Of a stretch of 64,000 bases of DNA, positions 11,841 to 23,949 are shown piece by piece. Below the pieces are notes generated by a model. That model saw nothing but the letters and a program-made list of their open reading frames with translations, searched no databases and was not told the DNA's origin. The DNA is taken from the NCBI GenBank assembly GCA_024752435.1, contig CP103030.1, positions 1,426,001 through 1,490,000 of the forward strand, given 5' to 3'. Every line of letters begins with the position of its first letter. Within the stretch, counting starts at the first letter, position 1. This stretch comes from Allantophomopsis cytisporea. Its lineage: Eukaryota; Ascomycota; Leotiomycetes; Phacidiales; Phacidiaceae. The translations under genes and the position numbers were made by a program.

Positions 11841-12465
11841 TCAGCTCAACTCTGTTGACAGAGCAGTGATGGCATCAAGAGTAGTCTGGCTAGTTCCACT
11901 TGGAGCATTCTTCGTAACCTTTCCCAGCAAATGGGAAACGGTCTGTCCTGGATCCGTAATTGTCACCCCCTGAGCAGTATTGATACGTGCAATCTGGTAA
12001 GAAAGAAAGAATTTGGGAGCTTTGACCGCCAAGTTTCCTCCCGTGCTTCTTAATCCAGCTTCGGTCGCTAGGTATGTGTTCAGTTCGTTCTGGAAGAGCG
12101 TGAGGTTGCTGCTTGCTAATGGAGTGGCAGTTGCAAAGGTCGATAGAGCGAAATCGAGAGAGTTCGATTTGGAGTCGGCGAAGTTGATGGAGGAGAAACT
12201 GATGCCACCAGATGATACATCAGGTACAGATCCGATCGTGGTAACAGCTGTGTTGCAGGTGATGACGTCTTGAATAGCTGTGACAGAATCCTGTACTTCA
12301 GCTGGGAGTGCAACGTCGCCAACGACGAAACATGGATTTGCTCGTGTTGTAAGAGGTGCTGAGAGTCATCAGATATGGTACGTGTAAAGTGATATATGTC
12401 AACGTACCCGAGAAGGCAACACCAGCAAGAAGCGCAAAGCCCGCAACAATTTCTGGAGTCCTCAT
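11841..12465 (-). CDS. Small secreted protein of unknown function (191 aa)
   Basis: Exons 12408..12465 and 11841..12358, with a 49-nt intron (GTACGT donor, CTCAG acceptor), encode 191 aa. The first about 20 residues (MRTPEIVAGFALLAGVAFSA) form a typical cleavable signal peptide, with likely cleavage near AFSA/APL. The mature protein has only two Cys, in the ANPCFVVGDVALP and DVITCNTAV contexts. It is Ser/Thr/Ala-rich with alternating helical-looking stretches (FQNELNTYLATEAGL, SYQIARINTA). No GPI signal, catalytic motif or carbohydrate-binding pattern is seen. The intron within the signal-peptide junction is common for fungal secreted proteins. An in-frame upstream ATG would add 12 residues before a weaker signal, so the internal Met was preferred. 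It could be a cell-wall-associated protein or an effector candidate. Neither is demonstrated. Confidence 0.82.
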
Positions 12466-13176
12466 GATTATGTAGTTGAAGGGAATTAAGAAAATGTCCA
12501 AAAAGTAGTTCTAAGAAACAGCCAGCTGCGATGAAAAGAGCGAATTGAAAGGGAACGACGATGATAGAGAATGAGAGCTACATCCGCAGATGTCAATATA
12601 TAAGAACATCAGCAATCCTCATTTCCCATTGGAAATGCCAAGCTCATTATCACGAAGCTGAGTCTCATGCTGCTGAGTCTCATGCTGCCCTTCTAGGAGA
12701 TATATCCTGACTGTTCGTCTAGAGACTGACGGACGTTACGTCTCATATTGTCGCTTAACAGAACATGAGGCATCTCGAGTTTGAAGCCGAACTATACGAG
12801 GAGTTCGAAGGCCTTCCGACGTAATGAGGCTTCCACCTTGGCCGTAACATCTGTTAAGGCTCTACGCGCAAGAAAAATTAAAGGTCCTGGTGATCATACA
12901 GTCAAGCATCTGATGTTGCCTTGGTAGAAGGGTCCGTGAAAAGCGCTTTTCCTTAGCAAAAGTCAACATGCAAAGACGAGGCCATCTTTCTCTAATGATC
13001 ACGGGATATGGATGGTGAAATTAAGTCAATGCCAATACGTTCAAGCTCTCACACGAGCATCACTGTTAAAGCAGTGAATTTGATGAGAGCTACAAAGGTA
13101 CCAAAAGAAGTGAAGTCAAAGAAGAGCCATATATTTTTGGGTGATTCCTCTTGAAAAAGTAGAGACTAGATGACGA
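12466..13176. other. Intergenic spacer between two minus-strand genes
   Basis: These are 711 nt of mixed composition. It holds the promoter of the secreted protein gene and the 3' region of the sirtuin fusion gene. A 15-nt near-tandem (CTGAGTCTCATGCTG) occurs at about 12659-12686. No coding content is recognised. Confidence 0.35.
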
Positions 13177-15015
13177 CTACATTAGACGCCCAAGGATATC
13201 TTCTATATTCCCCTGGATCCCTACTGCAAGACCATCTTCTTCGAGTTCCCATGGTGCGCTACCAGACACATCTAAGCCAACTCTAATTAATTTATATCTT
13301 CCATTACCATTCTCAACCAATTCCTCATTTGGCCATCTCAGTACACCAGGAGTGTTCAAACCAACACCCAATTCAAGAACTACAGCGGACGCCGGCTCTT
13401 GGATTTCGAAAATCTGATCGACAAATTCCTCATAGCGACGTTCCTGAGCTCTGAATGGGCGGTCGTTAAAGTAACCCCCTCCCCGCACACAAATAGTCAT
13501 CTCTCCTCCACAAAATTGACAGATTGGGACCTTGGAGGCGTCCGTTAGGAACTGCGTCGTCGGATCGATAGTTGGTAGAGCCGCATCTAGAAGTGGCGCT
13601 GATGGAACATACGCGTCTGCACGACACTTTGCGTAACACTGAAGGATCGCATACTGGCCTTGTGGTGTAGAAATACGCTCTTCAGGAAAGCCGTTCTTAG
13701 CAAAGAAACCATCGGCATTGGTTGTACGGACAAAATAACGGGACTCAAACCGTTTTGAAAGGTCAAGTAAGGATTGATAGATACTTGAAGCAGGCCAACT
13801 GCGGACCATATCAAGATGGGTGTAGAAATATCCCCATTTCACAAGGAGACTTGGCCATGCATTGAATCCAAAGACATCATATAGTCTCCGGAATCCGAAT
13901 TTCGTAAATCCTTGCAGACGGGTCCTAAATAGTTCCTGAGATGTATAGTCTAGACCTGTGGCTGCTGACAGTCCGGCACCTGCAGTAATGATGAGATAGT
14001 CTGCGGAATCTATCCATTGCTTGGCTGTCGAAATCTGACCGCCAACAACTGGTGGTTGCTGTGGTGTAGAGTTATCTTTGGATGTTCTGAAGAATGGCTG
14101 AATTGCTGCTGATTCGGTTTGTAATATTTGTAGACTTTGGGTATAATATGCGAGATCTTGCTCAGTGAAGACATCAAAGATTATATCTGTAATGCTTGTA
14201 TCTGTATGGCTACTACACCAATCTACCACTGTCTTCGTAGCAATTTGGGATGCAAGATCACCAGGGAAAGCAAAGAGACCAGTAGAGATGCAACAGAATG
14301 CAATGACCTTGCGCCCATCTTCGAGGGCGGGAAGTTTTTCTGCAGCATCAAGGCATGAAACATAGCAGTCTGCAAGATTCAAACAATCCTGAGTCGTAGG
14401 TTCTTGCTGCGGGTCTAACTGAGGTCCGACGGTATGAATGACATACTTCGAGAGTAGATTGAAACCAGGCGTAACTTTTGCAGAACTGACAGGTTCAGCA
14501 TGTCCTTGCTCAGCCATTATTTCAGCACATGCTTTGCGTAGACGAGGACCAGAGGCAGAATGGATGATATTGTCGATACATCGATGCTCAGGTCGGAAGC
14601 ATCCAAGTAACGCTGAGTTTGCTGCATTTACAATAGCTGTTACTCCCTCTAAGGAGGTAATGTCGCCTCGCCATACCGTCAATCTGACTGGAGATGTGGA
14701 GGTCTCTGCGTTGGAACTTGACCCAATGGCATACTTCGGTGATATTGATGCAGTTGAAGTTGGAATTCGATGAGACCTATCGTATCTGAGGATATCATCT
14801 ATGTCTTTGAGAATGTCGTCTGGGAGTTCTGGAAATACAGGTCGTGCGCACAACATTCGTCGTACAGCTGACAGTTTTGTCCAAGAATCGCCATCTAATT
14901 CCCATCCTGGGGAATGTATGTGATGGCAATGAGTATGGTGTGAGTGCTCCTCATGAGCTGGAATTTCATCAAGTAGATGACTGAGCACTCTGTGCAACTT
15001 CTCTGAGACGTGCAT
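13177..15015 (-). CDS. Macrodomain-sirtuin (SirTM/M-class) fusion protein
   Basis: This is a single-exon gene of 612 aa. After an N-terminal region of about 105 aa with a His-rich patch (about 22-33), residues about 108-295 form a macrodomain: WRGDITSLEGVTAIVNAANS, then GCFRPEHRCIDNIIHSASG. The spaced C139, H144 and C146 match the metal site of zinc-dependent macrodomains, which remove ADP-ribose from proteins. Residues about 325-612 form a sirtuin: ITAGAGLSAATGLDYT (NAD-binding GAGxS), TTNADG (N433), then TPQGQY, where Q452 stands at the usual catalytic His position. A CQFCGG pair (about 502-506) is part of a possible zinc site. The Gln substitution is characteristic of SirTM enzymes, which act as protein ADP-ribosyltransferases and in bacteria are operon-linked to a macrodomain. 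One chain may therefore write and erase the mark (inference). Localisation is unknown and no signal peptide is seen. Confidence 0.9.
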   Translation of the reverse strand: MHVSEKLHRVLSHLLDEIPAHEEHSHHTHCHHIHSPGWELDGDSWTKLSAVRRMLCARPVFPELPDDILKDIDDILRYDRSHRIPTSTASISPKYAIGSSSNAETSTSPVRLTVWRGDITSLEGVTAIVNAANSALLGCFRPEHRCIDNIIHSASGPRLRKACAEIMAEQGHAEPVSSAKVTPGFNLLSKYVIHTVGPQLDPQQEPTTQDCLNLADCYVSCLDAAEKLPALEDGRKVIAFCCISTGLFAFPGDLASQIATKTVVDWCSSHTDTSITDIIFDVFTEQDLAYYTQSLQILQTESAAIQPFFRTSKDNSTPQQPPVVGGQISTAKQWIDSADYLIITAGAGLSAATGLDYTSQELFRTRLQGFTKFGFRRLYDVFGFNAWPSLLVKWGYFYTHLDMVRSWPASSIYQSLLDLSKRFESRYFVRTTNADGFFAKNGFPEERISTPQGQYAILQCYAKCRADAYVPSAPLLDAALPTIDPTTQFLTDASKVPICQFCGGEMTICVRGGGYFNDRPFRAQERRYEEFVDQIFEIQEPASAVVLELGVGLNTPGVLRWPNEELVENGNGRYKLIRVGLDVSGSAPWELEEDGLAVGIQGNIEDILGRLM

Positions 15016-15571
15016 CTTGCCTCTTCCTTATTTCCCTTTATTTTGTATTTTACAACGAACTTCTTAATTTTCTTCTGCTATCAGGGTTCCCAATGAAATG
15101 CTATAAGGGTTCTCTTCTTATGATACATGTTTCCGTTGTTCAGCAATTCCGCATTGTTAGTAAGCTTGGGTGGGTGATATATGGCGGAAGAAGGCCTTTG
15201 CCTCCCAATTCCGCGTCCAGATTACTAAGAATAAAGTTATCGTCAATATTAATGTCCAGGGTTAGGTAGGATACAGTCCTCAACACGAAATATCTATCTG
15301 ATTTACTATAGCGAATCTATGAATGGGACAGCAGAATGAAGGTATAAAATGGAGCATCTTGACCTACAAGCATTCCATCGTACGGTCATAAAATACAAGT
15401 CTCTGTACAGTAACAGTTCCACATAACACAAACTGAATTTGATTCATGGCAGAACTTATATTTAAAAGATAGACTCAACGCCCCTGTGTATCAAACAAAA
15501 CCCACAGTTTCCCAAACTCCTCCCATACGCTTGTTATGATCATACTCCTCCAATATTATTGATAAAGACGC
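15016..15571. other. Intergenic region between sirtuin fusion gene and CRIPT-like gene
   Basis: These are 556 nt. The first 100 nt after 15016 are T- and CTT-rich on the plus strand and probably carry the sirtuin-fusion promoter. The rest is AT-rich and holds the 3' end of the CRIPT-like gene. Nothing else is recognised. Confidence 0.35.
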
Positions 15572-16040
15572 TCATTTCATCGTGAACTTTTGACCAGAGA
15601 TAACCGGGGCACCTGTAGTGGACTTCGAGTTTGACTTGCCACACATCGCACAAGCTGTAATGATGTTAGATAGCTGCCTGAAATTCATAGAGAATAGATA
15701 AAACTGACCATTGGCTCTGTATGCGCACTTCTGACAATACTTACGACCAGCTTCACATTTGACGCTGCAAGTTTTGCAGTTGCTCGAATACGCTGCATAC
15801 GGGTTCTTCGCACCTTTGGATAATAATTTACTCTAAAGCCTCGTCAGTAGACATCCTTTGAGCGCAGCAGCTTCAGAAGCATACCTTCCCAATACCAGTG
15901 TTTCCCAGAGTAGCAGATGTTTTGGTTGTCGCATTCTTTGTTCCCGCGGGCGACCCATAATACATATCGTTCTTCTTCTTAACATCAGGTGTCGCCAGTG
16001 ATGTCGGCTTCGTGAGCTTCTGACACTTTGCGCAGACCAT
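15572..16040 (-). CDS. cript: CRIPT-family zinc-binding protein
   Basis: Exons 15885..16040, 15709..15832 and 15572..15654 encode 120 aa; introns of 52 and 54 nt have clean GT/AG ends. The protein begins MVCAKCQKL, the invariant start of CRIPT. It continues with a Lys-rich linker, KNPYAAYSSNC, then paired cysteines CKTC, YCQKCAY and CAMCG, and ends in a GQKFTMK tail. Eight or more Cys in CxxC pairs indicate a zinc-ribbon-like fold. Animal CRIPT was named as a PDZ-binding partner of PSD-95. Across eukaryotes it is now associated with the minor/major spliceosome and SF3b-type complexes; the precise fungal role is inferred. It is divergently arranged with drs2 across a 570-nt spacer. Confidence 0.92.
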
Positions 16041-16610
16041 GGTGAAAGCGTATGTTGTTGTCGTAGTTGTTCGTCTTCGAGAGGCGATGACTTATGATGC
16101 CTATGATGCGACACTGCGATAGGGAAGATTAGCCTTTAAGCGAGCTGGGATTAGGCATGGCAGGGTGACAGGCCGTTTGAGACCATGTTCACTCCACGAT
16201 CCTCAATGATGGCTCCGGAATGCTTTGTGAACCACCAAGACATCATCAAATTACCCTGACATTGATCAATGCGTAGATCTCCTCGAAAAGGCTCTCACTC
16301 TTACCGTCGACAACACAATTCGCGAAATAACTTCCCCATCTTTGCCTTAGGACCTAGTGCTGCGCTACTCCTGTGAAAGTCACAAGTGCCAGCTCGTATT
16401 AACGTACAAAGAGGCTGAGCTGCTTGAACCCAGTGCTTGAGGCACGTACGAGAATAGCTACACCAACCTACAGTGTTGTTGCGACAGAACCACCCCTTCT
16501 TCCAACATCTCCATACCCTCGAACCCCGATTTGAATATACGAGCGAACTTGAATGCAAAGTAACGCGCCGGCGCATCTCCGATTGCGACAATCAATAGCT
16601 GTATTCCAGC
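16041..16610. promoter_or_regulatory. Divergent promoter region between CRIPT-like gene and drs2
   Basis: This 570-nt spacer lies between two divergently transcribed starts (16040 minus, 16611 plus), so it must contain both promoters. Composition is balanced and no canonical element was singled out. Minus-strand open frames here (16301-16591 and its neighbour) overlap the drs2 start region and look non-coding. Confidence 0.55.
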
Positions 16611-19600
16611 ATGGCTGGACGGCCTCCAGGAGGGTCCTCGAGCAATCGCAATGACCTCTTACTCGACCTACACGATGAACAACCCATCTACAATGACGGC
16701 CAGCGCCCACCAATGAACGATGAAGATCTTCTTGCTGCCTACAACGCTGACCATGCCGAACCCTCACGATCCTCAATTTCATATGATAATTTTGTTGGCT
16801 CAGGCGCAAATGCAAGTCAATCTACACATGGCTTACCCGGAGGACCAGGCTCTATGGGTCCCAACAACAGTGGACCGTATAATCAGGGTGGTTCTGGGCG
16901 GATGCTCAGCCAGAGTTCTGGATTGGACAACTATCACCAGTATGAGGATGACTTGGATGACTATCCTGATGATGGGACATCATATTATCAACATGGAGGC
17001 ATACTTCCAGCAGATGGAGCAACTGAAGCTGCAACAAATGCACGAAATCGAAACAGTGTGTTGAGTATGGGAGGGGGTCTTTTGGGGAAAGCAAAGAACA
17101 TGATTGGAATGACCCCCGAATATTCAGAGATGGATCTTCCCCTCACAGAGCCAGGAGTAAGAACAATCGATGCTAATGGACCCGAGACGCCGAATAAGAA
17201 GAAATTTGATATGGGCAACTTCAAATTCGGGTTTGGAGGGGGAAAACCGGATCCGTCGACATTGGGACCTAGAATCATACACTTGAACAACCCGCCGGCA
17301 AACAGTGCGAACAAATGGGTTGATAATCATGTGTCGACTGCGAAATACAATGTTGCAACTTTTCTGCCGAAATTCCTTTTCGAACAGTTCACAAAATACG
17401 CCAATTTGTTTTTCTTGTTCACAGCCGTCTTGCAACAAATCCCGAACATTTCTCCAACCAACAAATATACTACCATTGCACCATTGGTTGTGGTCCTTTG
17501 TGTTTCTGCAGGAAAAGAATTGGTTGAGGACTTCAGGAGAAAATCATCTGATAGTCAACTCAATTCATCAAAAGCACGCGTGCTACGTGGTTCGAGCTTT
17601 GCGGATACAAAATGGGTGGACGTGGCTGTGGGAGATATTGTTAGAGTGGAATCTGAGGAGGCTTTCCCGGCAGATCTGGTTCTACTTGCAAGTTCCGAGC
17701 CAGAAGGTCTATGCTACATCGAAACAGCTAATCTTGATGGAGAGACTAATCTCAAAATCAAGCAGGCTATTCCGGAAACTTCGACATTCGTCAGTCCAGC
17801 AGAATTGAGTAGAGTCAACGGAAGGATAAGATCGGAACAACCAAACAGTAGTCTTTACACGTATGAGGGTACGTTGACCATGCAGGCTGGTGGTGGTGAA
17901 AAGGAATTGCCATTACAACCGGATCAGTTACTTCTTCGCGGTGCTACTCTTCGAAATACTCCATGGATTCATGGAGTGGTAGTTTTCACCGGTCATGAGA
18001 CAAAGTTGATGCGAAACGCTACCGCGACGCCAATCAAGCGAACGGCAGTCGAGCGACAGTTGAACATGCAAATCTTGATGCTTGTAGGGATTTTGGTTGC
18101 ATTGAGTATTGTTAGTTCTGTGGGAGATCTCATCATCAGGACAACTCGCGGCTCTCAACTAGGCTACTTGTACCAGACGACTACCTCAGCCGCCAGTCAA
18201 TTCTTTCAGGATATCTTCACCTATTGGGTTCTCTACTCAAACTTGGTGCCTATATCTCTTTTTGTGACCATCGAAATGGTCAAGTATTATCATGCTATCC
18301 TTATCAATGACGACCTCGACATGTATTACGACAAGATGGATACTCCAGCAGTCTGTCGAACGTCAAGTTTGGTCGAAGAACTTGGGCAAGTTGAGTATAT
18401 TTTCTCTGATAAGACAGGTACTCTTACGTGCAACCAAATGGAGTTCAAGCAATGTTCAATCGGCGGTATTCAATATGCCGATGTGGTCCCAGAAGATCGT
18501 GTTGCCACTATCCAGGATGGCATGGAAGTTGGGATCCATGATTTCAACAGATTGAAGCAAAATATGGAGTCGCATTATACAGCAGACGCGATTCATCACT
18601 TCCTCGCTTTATTGTCAACATGCCACACAGTTATCCCTGAGATCAAAGAGAAGGGTGGGGAAATCAAGTATCAAGCCGCTTCTCCTGATGAGGGAGCTCT
18701 TGTCGAAGGTGCAGTTCTCATGGGTTATCAATTCACAGCTCGCAAGCCTCGATCAGTGCAGATCACTGTTAAGGGTGAGCAGTTCGAATACGAGCTTTTA
18801 GCTGTTTGTGAATTCAACTCTACAAGAAAACGTATGTCAGCTATATTCCGTTGTCCAGATGGCAAGATTCGATGCTACTGCAAGGGTGCTGATACTGTCA
18901 TTCTCGAGCGACTTGGTGGCGATAACCCACACGTTGACATTACCACACAACATCTTGAGGAATATGCTTCGGAGGGTCTACGTACGCTTTGTCTTGCTAT
19001 GAGAGAGATCCCCGAGCATGAATTCCAACAGTGGTGGGCAATCTTCGACAAAGCTCAAACAACCGTTGGTGGAAACCGATCAGACGAACTGGACAAGGCA
19101 GCCGAGATTTTGGAGCGCGATTTTTATCTTCTTGGAGCTACTGCTATTGAGGATCGTCTGCAAGATGGAGTTCCAGAAACCATTCATACTCTCCAGGAAG
19201 CCGGCATCAAGGTTTGGGTGTTAACTGGCGATCGTCAGGAGACTGCTATCAACATTGGCATGAGTTGTAAGCTCGTTAGTGAAGACATGACACTCTTGAT
19301 TGTCAACGAGGAGACTGCTTCAGCTACCCGCAATAATCTTCAGAAGAAGCTTGATGCTGTGCGCAATCAAGGCCATCAGGCAGATATGGAAACCCTCGCT
19401 TTGGTTATCGATGGTAAATCATTGACCTATGCACTCGAAAAAGATATGGAAAAGATGTTCCTCGATCTTGCTGTGATGTGCAAGGCCGTCATCTGCTGCA
19501 GAGTTTCGCCGCTACAGAAGGCCTTGGTTGTGAAGCTTGTCAAACGTCATCTCAAAGCTATTCTTCTTGCAATCGGTGATGGAGCAAATGATGTCTCTAT

Positions 19601-20812
19601 GATTCAAGCAGCTCACATCGGTGTTGGTATTAGTGGAATGGAGGGTCTTCAAGCTGCTCGTAGTGCTGATGTAGCTATTGGTCAATTCCGTTATCTGCGG
19701 AAGTTATTACTCGTTCACGGTGCATGGAGTTATCAGCGAATTTGTAAAGTCATCCTTTACTCTTTTTATAAGAATATTGCTCTTTACATGACGCAGTTTT
19801 GGGTATGTACTTCTCTATCTTGTCAAGCAAAAATACTAACTGAATAGTACTCATTCCAAAATGGATTTTCTGGAGAAGTTATTTATGAGTCTTGGACTCT
19901 ATCATTCTACAACGTCCTCTTCACTCTTCTTCCTCCGTTAGCCATGGGTATTTTTGACCAGTTCATTTCCGCACGTCTTCTTGATCGCTATCCTCAACTA
20001 TACCAACTAGGTCAGAAGAACATCTTCTTCAAGATGCACTCTTTCTTCGCATGGATCATTAATGGTTTCTACCATTCTTTGCTCCTGTACATCTGCTCGG
20101 AAGCCATTTGGTGGAATGATCTACCAATGGGTGATGGCCAGATTGCCGGCCATTGGGTCTGGGGTACGGCTCTCTACACAGCCGTTTTGGCTACTGTGCT
20201 TGGAAAGGCTGCTCTCATCACGAACATCTGGACGAAATACCATGTTATTGCCATTCCGGGCAGTATGATTGTGTGGATGGCATTCATTCCGATTTACGGT
20301 ACAGTTGCACCCATGTTGGGCTTCTCACAAGAATATGATGGTGTGATCCCAAAGCTTTTTACGAGCCCCGTTTTCTGGATACAGGGTTTGGTACTTCCAG
20401 TACTTTGTCTCTCCAGAGATTTTGCCTGGAAATAGTAAGTTTCTCTTCCCTTGATATTGAAGTAAAAGCTGACTTGATGTAGCATAAAACGAATGTATTA
20501 TCCACAAACATACCATCACATCCAAGAAATCCAGAAATACAACATCCAGGATTATCGTCCTCGGTATGCAACCTATCCCCTCCACTTCCATCGCTATTCT
20601 AACATCCATCTAGTATGGAGCAATTCCAAAAGGCAATCCGCAAAGTGCGTCAAGTACAGCGTATGCGAAAGCAGAGAGGATATGCCTTCTCGCAAGCCGA
20701 CGAGTCGCAAACTAGAGTGTTACAAGCTTATGATACTACGAGGGAGAGAGGAAGATATGGTGAGATGGCGAGTGTCAGGCCAGGCGGCAAACCTTTCCCA
20801 TCTATGCGTTGA
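16611..20812 (+). CDS. drs2: P4-type ATPase, phospholipid flippase Drs2
   Basis: Exons 16611..19802, 19848..20434, 20483..20563 and 20614..20812 give 1352 aa; yeast Drs2 is 1355. The cytosolic N-terminus is Gly/Asn/Asp-rich and disordered. P4 hallmarks are all present: DGETNLK in the actuator domain (about 376-382), PISL in TM4, the phosphorylated Asp in DKTGTLTCNQ (D600), KGADTVI in the nucleotide-binding domain, and GDGANDVSMIQ (from about 989) in the P domain. Six further hydrophobic segments follow, and the short basic C-terminal tail ends with GGKPFPSMR. The family flips phosphatidylserine and phosphatidylethanolamine toward the cytosolic leaflet of trans-Golgi and endosomal membranes with a Cdc50 subunit, supporting vesicle budding. 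The three introns cluster in the last third. No disruption is seen. Confidence 0.96.
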
Positions 20813-22849
20813 TACCTTATGGGATGATTATGTCGTAGTCTTTATTGTTTATATATGCATGCGAGTGGTTTTAGGAAGGTGTGCTTGCTGGTTAAGCCAA
20901 ATGGACTTGAGTGCTTAATATTTTTCTGATATACTATCTACGATGGAATTAGTGACTTCTCTTGTGAGCCCCTTTTTTGTGTAAGTGTCCTGTGTAATTA
21001 AAAGGTGACCTAAAGGTGTTATCGATACAAGTTAAACACTTCAAAATACTGTGCTTATGTTTCAATCATCGGGCAGCTCTTCCAAACGTGTCTTTGATTT
21101 CACCTATATGAATAGGTAATTTGGAAATTCCTAAATTCTTCAAATTGTCTTTATTTTAGCAAGTTGCTTGATATCTGACTCAACCCCTTAATCTTCCATT
21201 GCTTATATATATGCTACTAACTTCTTACAACTGCCGTTTAGTAAAGGTTACAGACCAGAAGGGAGAGCAAACACATTTGTTTTAGCTATTGTAAAGTTAC
21301 CGGCTTCATCACCTCTACTTCTAGATATCATCATCATCCTCCTCTTCATCATCACCTGAAACACATCAACGTCCGCTTTAATTTCAAGAATCTAGGTAAA
21401 TGATGTCATTAGGTACGGAACAATAACAGCTGCATCTTCGTGATCAGTATCCTCATTGATCAACGTTCTAAAGGGCGTAACTCCAGCTAGCCTGCACAAT
21501 ATATACCCGTTTAATCTACGATATGAGTCACTATCTAATCCTATGCATATAGTCATTTCAATGCTCTAGGGAGAGAAGAGGTTTCATAGTTATAGGTATG
21601 AAATAATACTGGCCATAAGCAAGATAATAAACACTATATATAGCTGAGCAATCGTACAAATCAACATTCATAGCTTGCTCTCAATAGGCACTCACAATAG
21701 GCACTTACAATAGCAACTCTTAATAACGGTTGTCAATAGCAAGTCTCTAGGATAACCAAAGTCAACAACGGCTCGAAACCCCAATATATACTACTGCCCA
21801 ACCAGAACACAAGCATGATCGCACACGCCCGCCTGTTCCGGCACCCATCCAGTCTCGTCTCCCCTACCTTATCTCTCTATATAACCATCACAATATTCCC
21901 AGATACGCTGCCATAGCAAAGCAGCAAACAAGAGTTCATAAACTGCCATGTCCAGTACCGAGTAGAAAGTATACAATATCTCCGCACAAACTCATCACAC
22001 CGTCATCGTAACCTTCACCTCACCCTCTCACCACATCATCATTATCATCATCACCCCCCTCACCATCAATATCACTGTCGCCGACTCCAATCTAGTATCC
22101 GCACCGCACACAGTGCTACTACTGCGAAAGCCACATTACCAGGAAAGCTTCTTTTGTCAAGCAGATGCTACAACTCTTGCAGATAGAAGTCTCCTATATA
22201 TACCCCAAAATCGTAGCCCAAATGCCCATCAAGCCTGCCAAGTCCGGGCACCAAAGCGCTCATGGCGGTCACCTCGTAAAGTCCTGCACGCTCATGCCCT
22301 TAGTGGCTGTTATTGATTTGGTTTTCGACATCTAAGGTACTGAGGTCATTCATTCATTTCGTTCATTTCACCACTTGATTTGAATCATCACAATCAATCA
22401 CAAACACCAAAAAAGTAGAGTAGAAAATCCTTCAATCTATCTATCTAATCCATCTACCTACATCCATCCTACTCCCGTAGGAGCTTCCAATTAAGCCCAC
22501 CAAACAAAATCTGTGGTAGGTATGTATCCAAGTTATATCCAATGTATCCAAATAATCCAATATAACCAATAAGAGTTCTTTCTTTCTTTTTAAAACATCT
22601 ATATACTATGCATCAATCCAGCACGCATGCATACATGCCGATATAACATCCCATTCTTTCCCTTCCAAAAAAATAACCAATCCCAAAAATTTCCCCCTTC
22701 CAAGATTCCCATTTCCAAAATTCCTAAATGCGTAAAAATATCTCTTTAAATCTTGATTCGTAATGCAATGCAATGCACCACCCATATCCCAAACTCCAAA
22801 TAATGCCAAAAACAGAAATGAAAAATTCACATAAAAAATCACAAGTGGC
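20813..22849. other. Tail-to-tail intergenic region between drs2 and the Ecl1-like gene
   Basis: These are 2.0 kb with no supportable gene. The first kilobase is AT-rich, and the stretch from about 21660 to 22500 is C/A/T-rich with low G and many ATC/CATCA tracts. The open frame at 22113-22316 has no recognisable content. Such a length is long for two convergent 3' ends, so an unannotated non-coding transcript is possible but not shown. Confidence 0.35.
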
Positions 22850-23949
22850 TCAGTTCGCTCCTGCAAAAGGAGTGACTAAATCTACACTTCCGCCCCTTCC
22901 ATGCACACGTCGCGGGAGTGGGCCTCCATACCCATATAACCCATAAAGGTTATCCGAGCTTCCCGCAGCCGGCAAGCCCGAGCCGACAGCACCGGCATAG
23001 CCCATTCCCATCCAAGAATGCTGCGTGGGCGTAGTAGACGGTGTAGGTGTGCTCGTGCGGTATCCTCTGGATTCGCCAAAGCCCTTGTGGACCATGGTGG
23101 CTGGCATGTATGATGCGGGCTTGCCACCTGCATGGCTGAGATAGTTCCAGACACCACCTGCGACCGAAGCGGATTTGGAGAGTGGAGACTCTCGGGGCGG
23201 GGAGGGAAGTGGGTTCGATGTTGGGAGGGAGGTGCGTTTTCCATTGCCGGGCGGTGGAAGGGCAGCGGCGAGCTCTTGGAGGGAGGCAAGGGCGGATGGT
23301 TTGGGAGGCGGGCCCATTGGTGTTGAAGTGTAGGTTTGATAGGAAGGTTCCGGGAGAGGCTCGGAATTAAAGTAGGATCGTGGTCGCGATTGTGTAGGTG
23401 AAGCGCGGGGGATAATGTCGGGGCCGTCGAGGCTGGGAGGGAAAAAGGTTGCGAATGGGGAGAGAGGTGGGGAGGATGGGTGAGAGGGGATGGCAGAGTG
23501 GAGATCTTGTTTCTTGCAGCTATTATGATGTCAGTACATGATTTTCCAAATATTTATTTTTTTGGTGTGAAGGTGGGGTTGGGGTTGGGGGGTACGTACA
23601 TTTCGGAGCAGTATAGGGAATTGTCTTCAACTTGCTTCTCACAATAAGTGCAGAAGTTTAAGAAGCTCTCATCGCGATCCTCCTCGGCTGCCTTCTCAGC
23701 CATCTTTGTCTTTGAGTTGACTTTGGTAATATATTGTGGTGTTGTTCGGCGACTGAGAGTGGCAGGTCGAGAAGCTCGGCGTTCATGACCGTGAACATGG
23801 GCACTTCTTCGGCGAGCAACAGTTGCTCTCTTAGTCGTGGTAGTCTTTTCTTCAGTTGGAAGTCGAGGAGATGGCAATGGTGGAGAGACCTTATGAGAAG
23901 TGTTTGTTCGTACTGGCGGTGGTCGCGACCCTTGTGTTTTGACTGCCAT
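22850..23949 (-). CDS. ecl1: Ecl1-family (life-span regulatory factor) zinc protein
   Basis: Exons 23600..23949 and 22850..23519 encode 339 aa. The 80-nt intron has a GTACGT donor and an ATAG acceptor and falls inside the signature motif. The joined motif NFCTYCEKQVEDNSLYCSE plus I-C places Cys at 100, 103, 114 and 118, a CxxC...CxxxC zinc site typical of Ecl1/2/3 and related fungal proteins. The N-terminus is basic and Ser/Thr/Pro-rich. The C-terminal 220 residues are low-complexity Pro/Ser/Gly with the conserved-looking segments GGVWNYLSHAGGK and GYRTSTPTPSTT. In Schizosaccharomyces pombe Ecl1-family proteins extend chronological lifespan on nutrient or metal starvation. Function here is by family. 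Its upstream non-coding region is exceptionally long. Confidence 0.88.
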
